From contig CAYYSU010000005.1 in NCBI GenBank assembly GCA_964474455.1, positions 17,879 to 81,878 on the forward strand: a stretch of 64,000 nt of DNA, written 5' to 3'. Origin of the DNA: BM520 sp964474455. Its GTDB lineage: Bacteria; Bacteroidota; Bacteroidia; Bacteroidales; BM520. Of the stretch, positions 58,314 to 64,000 are shown in pieces; position 1 is the first letter of the stretch, and every line of letters begins with the position of its first letter. The notes beneath the pieces are model-generated. The model did not search any database, was not told where the DNA came from, and worked only from the letters and a program-made list of their open reading frames with translations. A program made the position numbers and the translations under genes.

Positions 58314-59372
58314 ATGGGAACATTGCTACGTGTACTTGCATTTCCTTTGGCTTTGTGTTACGGATTAGCAGTTCGTATACGCAACAGATGTTTTGATTTG
58401 GGTTTTTTTTGTAAATCCATAAGCTATCCTATCCCTGTTATTTCTATTGGTAATCTTTCTGCAGGAGGCACTGGTAAAACACCTCATATTGAATATCTTA
58501 TCCGTTTTTTAAAAAATGATTATAGCGTTGCTACTCTGAGTCGTGGTTACGGTCGTACAACACGCGGATACCGACTTGCCGGCGAGGGTGATAATTCGGC
58601 TACCATCGGCGATGAGCCCATGCAATATCTCTATAAGTTTAAAAATCTTTTGGTTTCCGTATCAGAATCACGCCGTAAAGGTATAGAGAAACTTATGACT
58701 CTACCACATCGCCCTGATGTTATTCTTATGGACGACGGTTACCAGCATCGTTGGGTGAAGCCTGGATTGTCAATCCTTTTGACAGATTTTCATAAATTGT
58801 ATATTGAGGATCATCTGTTGCCTACGGGAACATTGCGGGAGCATGCTGCAGGAGCTGGCAGAGCTGATATTATCATAGTAACGAAATCCGGTAAAGTGCT
58901 CTCCCCGATTACACGCCGCAATATCACCGAAAAATTGCTTCTGAAGCCACACCAAAAACTCTTTTTCTCACACATTACATATGAAGAATTATCTCCACTT
59001 CCGGGAATCGATTGTCCTCCTCCGGCAGAATTCTACTCTTCATTGTTGGTGTTTTCCGGAATAGTGAATACTTATCCTTTTAAATTTTATCTAAAAAGAT
59101 ATTGTAGAGAGATGGAATCTGTTGACTTCCCTGATCACTACAGTTATAAACAAAAGGATATCCAAAAAATTAAGGCGCAGTTTGAAGATATATTTACCAA
59201 GAGAAAGGCTCTTGTTACAACAGAAAAGGATGCCATGCGCCTGCAGCATCCTTCAATACTCTCACTTTTAAAAGGTATGCCCGTATATTATTTACCTATT
59301 AGAGTAGCTTTTCATAATAGTGACGGGGAGAAATTTAATAAAGAGGTAGAGGATTGTATTTCCCGATATTAG
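58314..59372 (+). CDS. lpxK: Tetraacyldisaccharide 4'-kinase LpxK
   Basis: A 352-residue inner-membrane-associated kinase adding the 4' phosphate to lipid A precursor. Visible: VISIGNLSAGGTGKTPHIEY in two pieces (42-61, P-loop GGTGKT), TLSRGYGRTTRGY (about 75-87), and the catalytic MDDGYQHRWV (about 140-149). N-terminal hydrophobic stretch (about 5-22) for membrane contact. The lpxH-like gene lies 1.4 kb downstream on the same strand. Confidence 0.95.
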   Translation: MGTLLRVLAFPLALCYGLAVRIRNRCFDLGFFCKSISYPIPVISIGNLSAGGTGKTPHIEYLIRFLKNDYSVATLSRGYGRTTRGYRLAGEGDNSATIGDEPMQYLYKFKNLLVSVSESRRKGIEKLMTLPHRPDVILMDDGYQHRWVKPGLSILLTDFHKLYIEDHLLPTGTLREHAAGAGRADIIIVTKSGKVLSPITRRNITEKLLLKPHQKLFFSHITYEELSPLPGIDCPPPAEFYSSLLVFSGIVNTYPFKFYLKRYCREMESVDFPDHYSYKQKDIQKIKAQFEDIFTKRKALVTTEKDAMRLQHPSILSLLKGMPVYYLPIRVAFHNSDGEKFNKEVEDCISRY

Positions 59373-59404
59373 TTTTGCCGGAGGGTCGCCCCGGAAACAT
59401 AAAA

Positions 59405-59932
59405 CTATTGATAATCTTCGTACACCAAAGCTTTTACTTTCCATTTTTTGCCATCTGTTTTTATTGTTTTCACCGTAAACAGTTTGCTAAAAAAAGATGA
59501 AGCGAATAGCCCGCCGGTGATGAATAGTGTTTTAATGGGAATGACAGGAGCTCTTTTCGTGAGAAGGCCATTGATGCCATCCACAGCGAAATAACCCACT
59601 CCGGCTTTCCATCCTACCTCGGATAAAATTGCAAAAAACTGGCGTTTAATATAGACCTCCCGGATAGAGTTCAATGGTATCTTTTCAGTTTCGTTGATGA
59701 CAATAGTGCTGTCGGTAATGGTACATATTATGCCTCTTGAAGATACTACACTGTCATTTATTTCGTACATCAGTGAGATTTTATCTCCCGCTACAAATTT
59801 GTAATTCTTTACTGTGGCCGCTTTTTCAACAATAAAATAGTCAGTTTGAGCATTAGTGTATTGTGGGAATATGATTATGCATAAGGAGAGTATATAAATA
59901 ATCTGAAGCATATATTTTATACGAAATACCAT
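59405..59932 (-). CDS. Exported protein of unknown function
   Basis: About 175 residues from the ATG at 59932. N-terminus MVFRIKYMLQIIYILSLCII gives a basic n-region and hydrophobic core with a cleavage-like TNAQ near residue 29. The mature part has a small beta-rich segment (VAGDKISLMYEINDSVVSSRG split near 48-68, with an SRGIICTITDSTIVI pattern) and two hydrophobic helices near 110 and 140 (GYFAVDGINGLL; LFITGGLFASSFF), so it may stay in a membrane. The open frame runs 37 codons further upstream (60043), overlapping the divergent gene's promoter, which I discount. Not recognised. Confidence 0.65.
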   Translation of the reverse strand: MVFRIKYMLQIIYILSLCIIIFPQYTNAQTDYFIVEKAATVKNYKFVAGDKISLMYEINDSVVSSRGIICTITDSTIVINETEKIPLNSIREVYIKRQFFAILSEVGWKAGVGYFAVDGINGLLTKRAPVIPIKTLFITGGLFASSFFSKLFTVKTIKTDGKKWKVKALVYEDYQ

Positions 59933-60007
59933 AACTCTGTTTTTTTTGTTACATTTTTGTTGTTGTGCTAAGTTAAGACTTTTTACAGCTATATTCCAAA
60001 AAACCAT

Positions 60008-60015
60008 TACTTTTG
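60008..60015 (+). promoter_or_regulatory. -7 promoter box very close to the DUF4369 gene start
   Basis: Exact TACTTTTG, 6 nt before the ATG at 60022; predicts a leaderless or near-leaderless transcript. Confidence 0.6.
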
Positions 60016-60021
60016 ATATCC

Positions 60022-60762
60022 ATGAGAGAAGCCGTAAATGCAATTTTAATAATTATTGTGATGAGCCTGCTTGTAGTAGGCTGTGGAAGAGATGATAGAT
60101 TGATAACCGTAGAAGGAAATATCGAAGGTATTGATGTTCGGAGCGTCACACTTTTTGCGCTAGATGTTTATGATAGTAAGGAGATTGGCACGCAACGTCT
60201 GAATTCGAAGGGTACATTTAGCTTTGAAACAGAAAGCGGGGAGACAAGTTTTTATTATCTCTCTGCAGATAACAATGACTACGTGGTGCTTATAGCATCT
60301 CCTGGAGAGGATATTACAATTAGCGCTGAGGGATGGAGCCTATCGCAAAGCTATTCTGTAAGTGGCTCGCCAGAATCAGAGTTGCTGCGCGAATATCGCA
60401 AAGGATATTATACAAATCTTAATGCGGTAGCTGAGGCAAACAGAGCAATGGTGCAGAGTAGGGGCGATGATAATTATGCTGAGACTCATGCTGCTCTGAG
60501 TCAAAAGATGGAGGATTTATTTACCCGGCAGAAGGAATCTGCAGAGTCATTCATTAGAAAGAATACTACGTCACTTGCCTCACTCATTATCTTGAATGAC
60601 CGGTTTGGGCAGAAACGCCTGTTTACCGATGAAGAAGACTTTGAGATTCTTGAGGTTCTTGACAAGGGTCTTATGCAGTCATATCCTGGTAATAAACATA
60701 GTCTTGAGCATCACCAGAGGGTGGAGAAGGCTCGAGAAGGTCGAATGCTGACTATAGAATAA
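60022..60762 (+). CDS. DUF4369 lipoprotein without thioredoxin domain
   Basis: A 246-residue lipoprotein; start at ATG 60022 (MREAVNAILIII), lipobox LVVGC (Cys18). The N-terminal DUF4369 domain (about 27-115) has VEGNIEGIDVRSVTLFALD split over 27-45 and the strand YVVLIASPGEDITI near 85. The helical middle (about 120-230, with SFIRKNTTSLASLIILNDRF split near 177) is the linker that in many Bacteroidota proteins leads into a TlpA-like thioredoxin domain; here the chain stops where that domain would begin, and the next gene starts 19 bp later. Probably a periplasm-facing lipoprotein; function unknown. Confidence 0.85.
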   Translation: MREAVNAILIIIVMSLLVVGCGRDDRLITVEGNIEGIDVRSVTLFALDVYDSKEIGTQRLNSKGTFSFETESGETSFYYLSADNNDYVVLIASPGEDITISAEGWSLSQSYSVSGSPESELLREYRKGYYTNLNAVAEANRAMVQSRGDDNYAETHAALSQKMEDLFTRQKESAESFIRKNTTSLASLIILNDRFGQKRLFTDEEDFEILEVLDKGLMQSYPGNKHSLEHHQRVEKAREGRMLTIE

Positions 60763-60781
60763 CCTAATAAAACCATATCGT

Positions 60782-61540
60782 ATGGCCGGAAAGCTATATT
60801 TTGCATCAGATTTTCATTTGGGAATTCCTTGTCACGCTTCAAGCCTGTTGCGGGAGAAGCTGCTGGTAAGATGGCTGGACGAGATACGCCATGATGCTGA
60901 AGCTATTTATTTGATGGGCGATGTTTTTGATTTCTGGTTTGAGTATAAGACTGTTGTCCCCAAAGGTTTCTCTCGGCTTCTTGGGAAGTTATCAGAGATT
61001 ACAGACTCTGGTGTTCCGGTACATCTTTACAGAGGTAATCATGATATCTGGGCGTTTAATTATTTGAATCAGGAGTGTGGCGTGATATTACACCGTGAAG
61101 CAGACGTTATTATCTTTGATGATAAGAGTTTTTATCTGGTACATGGTGATGGCAAGGGTCCCGGCGACAGAGGTTACAAGTTTCTGAAGAGCGTTTTTGA
61201 GTGTAGGTTTAACCAATGGCTTTTTAATTGGCTTCATCCGGATTTTGGGACAAGAATGGGACTCTACTTCAGTCGCCGCTCTCGTTATGCCAATGTTGTG
61301 AAAGAGAATAAGCTTAAAGCGCCTGAACCCATTGAAGAATCAATGTTATATCAATACGCTGACAACATCTCCCGGCAATATTCGGAGATCGATTATTTTA
61401 TTTTTGGCCATCATCACCGTCCGGTGGTAACAACTCTTGCCAATGGTAAAACCTTTGTCTTACTGGGCGATTGGCTGGTAAATTTCACTTATGGAGTTTA
61501 TTCTAACGGGGAGTTTTTGTTGAAAAAATATAACCCGTAA
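60782..61540 (+). CDS. lpxH: UDP-2,3-diacylglucosamine diphosphatase (LpxH-like)
   Basis: A 252-residue calcineurin-like metallophosphoesterase that releases UMP from UDP-diacylglucosamine, giving lipid X for lipid A. Metal ligands are all present: DFHLG (Asp10, His12), MGDVFDFW (about 45-52), GNHD (about 85-88), VHGDG (about 120-124) and GHHHRP (about 216-221). The 252-residue length and the FWFEY insertion fit LpxH rather than LpxI. Same strand as lpxK and the DUF4369 gene. Confidence 0.92.
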   Translation: MAGKLYFASDFHLGIPCHASSLLREKLLVRWLDEIRHDAEAIYLMGDVFDFWFEYKTVVPKGFSRLLGKLSEITDSGVPVHLYRGNHDIWAFNYLNQECGVILHREADVIIFDDKSFYLVHGDGKGPGDRGYKFLKSVFECRFNQWLFNWLHPDFGTRMGLYFSRRSRYANVVKENKLKAPEPIEESMLYQYADNISRQYSEIDYFIFGHHHRPVVTTLANGKTFVLLGDWLVNFTYGVYSNGEFLLKKYNP

Positions 61541-61636
61541 CAGTAATATTACTTCCAGGATTGAATACCTCTTCTGCCAATGGTCGAAGCTTTCCCTGGT
61601 GTTGTCATTAGAGATTTTGTGATTATGATATATTCT

Positions 61637-63907
61637 TTACCGAGATTGTTTTTCTGTTAAGTATTTATCAATTGCTATTGCCGCTCTTTTTCCTGCTCCC
61701 ATGGCTTCAATTACTGTTGCGGCGCCACTAACTACGTCGCCACCGGCATATACGCCGGGTTTGCTGGTTTCTCCCTTCTGATAATCAACCGCAATACAGT
61801 TATTGTTCTTCATCTCTATATTTGGTGCTGCCAGCGAAATAAGTGGGTTGGGGTTCGTACCTATAGATACTATTACCGAACCTGTTTCAATGATAAATTC
61901 GCTGCCGGGAATTTCTATAGGTCTTCTTCTTTCCGATTTATCCGGTTCGCCAAGTTTCATTTTAACACATTTTATACCAACAACACTTCCTTCTTCGTTG
62001 CCTATTATTTCGATAGGATTGGTAAGCAGATTGAATATTATACCTTCCTCTATGGCGTGGTGCACTTCTTCTTGTCGTGCCGGTAACTCTTCCATGCTGC
62101 GCCGATAAACTAGTGTCACCTCTGATCCCATTCTAAGTGCTGTTCTTGCCGAGTCCATTGCGACATTTCCTCCACCTATTACCACTACTTTTTCTGTTGT
62201 GTATGATGGAGTGTCGTAATCGTTACGATATGCTTTCATTAGATTTATGCGAGTGAGAAATTCGTTGGCAGAATAAACACCATTGTAATTCTCTCCGGGG
62301 ATATTAAGAAATCGTGGTAGTCCGGCTCCGGTGCCAATAAATACTGCATCAAAACCACTCTCCAGCAGTTGATCTACATTCCCAACTTTTCCCACCACGT
62401 AGTCGGTGTTAAATTCTACGCCCAGCTCATATAGTTTGTTGATTTCAGGTTCTACGACGGTGCTTTTTGGGAGTCGGAATTCCGGGATACCATATTGTAA
62501 TACTCCTCCGGGTTTCTGGAGGGCTTCAAACACAGAGATCTGATACCCCATTTTTCTCAAATCACCGGCACAGGTTAACCCTGCGGGGCCGGAGCCAATA
62601 ACGGCAATGCTGTTTAGTTTTTCATTTTTAATTGTAGGGCCCTCTTTTATGTTATCTCTGGCCCAATCGGCCACAAAGCGTTCTAGTTTACCGATGGCTA
62701 TGGGTTCGTTTTTAATCCCCATGATACATTTTTCTTCACATTGAACTTCTTGTGGGCATACCCTTCCGCATATTGCGGGCAGGTTGGTACTTTCACTAAG
62801 TATCTCGAAAGCTTTCCTGAAGTTCTCGTTATGTATTTCATGAATAAATGCCGGAATATTTATGTTTACAGGGCAGCCATCCATACATAATGGTTTTTTG
62901 CACTGTATGCACCTGCTTGCTTCCTTAACGGCCTCTTCTGCATTATATCCAAAACTAACTTCATTAAAGTTAGTTATCCTAATCTCCGGTGCTTGTTCTC
63001 TTACGGGTGTTCTTTTCTTGCGATCAAAAGGAATATTGGTGATTTTTTGTGTCTCTTCTACTTTTAAATCGATGTTGCATACATGATTGGTTTTGAATTT
63101 TTGTTTGTTTTGCTGTCGCATCAGGGCTTCATCAAAATCTACCAAATGGCCGTCAAATTCAGGCCCGTCGACACATGTGAATTTCGTTTCATTATTTATG
63201 GTAACACGGCAAGCGCCGCACATTCCTGTTCCATCAATCATTAGGGTATTTAGCGATACTATGCACGGCAGATTCAACTCTTGAGTGGTTTTTTCGACAA
63301 ACTTCATCATGATTAACGGTCCGATAGCCACAACCTGATCGTAGTGTTTGTGTTTTTCCACAACCAAATGGTTGAGTAATTGCGTTACATTACCTTTAAA
63401 GCCATAGGTGCCATCATCTGTACAAATATGTAAGGTAGTTCCGGTGCTGTGAAATTCTTCTTCCAGGATAATAAGCTCCTTGGTACGAGCGCCAAGAATT
63501 ACCTCTGTTTTTACACCCATTGCTTGAAGTGTTTTTACCTGTGGAAATACCGGTGCAGCACCTATTCCACCGGCAATAAACAATACAGTCTGTTCACGAA
63601 TATTTTCTCGTTCCAACAACTCAGATGCATTACCCAAAGGGCCTACAATGTCGGCGTAAGATTCACCCGGCATTTTGTTCACGATTTTACGTGTGGATCT
63701 TCCAATTGCATGAACTATTATGGCAACAGTTCCCGCAAGTACGTCGTTATCATAAATTGTTAGCGGAATACGTTCCGCTTGTTTGTCATTGATGATTATT
63801 ATAAATTGACCCGGTAATGATGCCTTAGCAATTACCGGAGCATAGACATCTATCCTGAAAATATCCGGAGCGATTTCTTTTTTCTGCAAAATTTCAAAAT
63901 TATTCAT
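61637..63907 (-). CDS. Fused NfnAB-like NAD(P)H:ferredoxin oxidoreductase (GltD-like)
   Basis: A 756-residue flavin-iron-sulfur enzyme, a single-chain fusion of an NfnA-like half and an NfnB/glutamate-synthase-small-subunit-like half. Half 1 (about 1-280): FAD/NAD reductase fold, GGIGAAPVFPQ (about 113-123), and [2Fe-2S] cysteines in DGTGMCGACRV and FTCVDGPEFDG (an Asp lies beside the first pair). Half 2 (about 285-756): [4Fe-4S] cysteines CIQCKKPLCMDGCPV and CGRVCPQEVQCEEKC, FAD-binding VIGSGPAGL, NADP-binding VVIGGGNVAMDSARTA, and the closing GGDVVSGAATVIEAMGAG. Known relatives balance NADH, NADPH and ferredoxin, some by electron bifurcation; which reaction this one does is not readable from sequence. 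Usually annotated as DHODB/glutamate synthase fusion. Confidence 0.92.
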   Translation of the reverse strand: MNNFEILQKKEIAPDIFRIDVYAPVIAKASLPGQFIIIINDKQAERIPLTIYDNDVLAGTVAIIVHAIGRSTRKIVNKMPGESYADIVGPLGNASELLERENIREQTVLFIAGGIGAAPVFPQVKTLQAMGVKTEVILGARTKELIILEEEFHSTGTTLHICTDDGTYGFKGNVTQLLNHLVVEKHKHYDQVVAIGPLIMMKFVEKTTQELNLPCIVSLNTLMIDGTGMCGACRVTINNETKFTCVDGPEFDGHLVDFDEALMRQQNKQKFKTNHVCNIDLKVEETQKITNIPFDRKKRTPVREQAPEIRITNFNEVSFGYNAEEAVKEASRCIQCKKPLCMDGCPVNINIPAFIHEIHNENFRKAFEILSESTNLPAICGRVCPQEVQCEEKCIMGIKNEPIAIGKLERFVADWARDNIKEGPTIKNEKLNSIAVIGSGPAGLTCAGDLRKMGYQISVFEALQKPGGVLQYGIPEFRLPKSTVVEPEINKLYELGVEFNTDYVVGKVGNVDQLLESGFDAVFIGTGAGLPRFLNIPGENYNGVYSANEFLTRINLMKAYRNDYDTPSYTTEKVVVIGGGNVAMDSARTALRMGSEVTLVYRRSMEELPARQEEVHHAIEEGIIFNLLTNPIEIIGNEEGSVVGIKCVKMKLGEPDKSERRRPIEIPGSEFIIETGSVIVSIGTNPNPLISLAAPNIEMKNNNCIAVDYQKGETSKPGVYAGGDVVSGAATVIEAMGAGKRAAIAIDKYLTEKQSR

Positions 63908-64000
63908 TTTGTGTTGTTTTTTGCGGGATGTTTTACATAGTTATTTGTTTTAACCCCTGATATCCTAGAGTATTATTCTATTTTTTAATATTTCTATTTA

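Noticed and set aside
59370..59407. Terminator after lpxK
   Set aside because: TAGTTTT...AAAACTA with an inner GCCGG/CCGG pairing exists, but large internal loops and no T-tract follow.
1..64000. CRISPR arrays, tRNA/rRNA genes, prophage, transposases, restriction systems
   Set aside because: Looked for repeated spacers, cloverleaf-like sequences and characteristic enzyme motifs on both strands and saw none.

Overview
The window looks like a chromosomal stretch of a Bacteroidota bacterium, most likely a free-living anaerobic or facultative member of the Bacteroidales/Marinilabiliales. Evidence: gliding-type GldF/GldG, SusC-like TonB receptor with a carboxypeptidase-regulatory domain, UppS-BamA-Skp-Skp order, archaeal/eukaryal-type ProRS, fused Nfn-like oxidoreductase, DPE2-type MalQ with starch-binding domains, and about two dozen exact matches to the Bacteroidota -7 promoter box (TAnnTTTG) placed just upstream of genes in the correct orientation. 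Base composition is moderately AT-rich and even. I found no rRNA, tRNA, CRISPR array, prophage, integrase or insertion sequence. Nothing longer than 300 bp lacks a gene; the longest gap is 58024-58313.

Layout. 1-5300: an edge-truncated gene of unknown function, ruvB-queG, a SPOR protein, a tandem universal stress protein and an M20 dipeptidase. 5394-12508: malQ, a large receiver-like/PPDK_N protein, threonine aldolase. 12657-18364: gldF-gldG-DUF4340-O-antigen ligase operon and a DUF62 SAM hydrolase-like gene. 18437-23947: phoH-purC, a SirB1-like protein, nucleoside phosphorylase, cinA, rpmB. 24134-30781: TonB receptor pair, then a second receiver-like/PPDK_N protein followed by a NimA-like flavoprotein. 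30860-37770: outer-membrane assembly run (CBS protein, nadK, DUF6089, uppS, bamA, two Skp-like chaperones). 37898-42600: alpha/beta hydrolase, PspC/LiaF-like envelope-stress pair, tatC, queA with a small overlapping gene. 42699-50369: pssA, a tripartite efflux operon without its ATPase, a peroxiredoxin, mazG, a PagL-like deacylase. 50369-63907: GIN-domain lipoprotein, proS, a strange Tyr/Ser-rich lipoprotein, an OmpP1-type porin, zinc-ribbon and Nif3 proteins, lpxK, DUF4369 lipoprotein, lpxH, Nfn-like fusion.

Theme: cell-envelope biogenesis dominates (BamA/Skp, UppS, LpxH, LpxK, PagL-like, O-antigen ligase, PssA, GldFG, TatC, PspC/LiaF), mixed with housekeeping genes, including both queA and queG of queuosine synthesis.

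Best candidates for something undescribed: two paralogous ~1000-residue proteins (8228-11263 and 27806-30781) that join receiver-like domains to an intact-looking PEP-synthase/PPDK ATP-binding domain, lack the phospho-histidine and PEP-binding domains, and end in a shared, strongly conserved C-terminal module; the Tyr/Ser-rich lipoprotein at 52706-54496; and a set of promoter boxes lying so close to start codons that the transcripts should be leaderless or nearly so. All identifications rest on motif recognition by eye; no database search was run.
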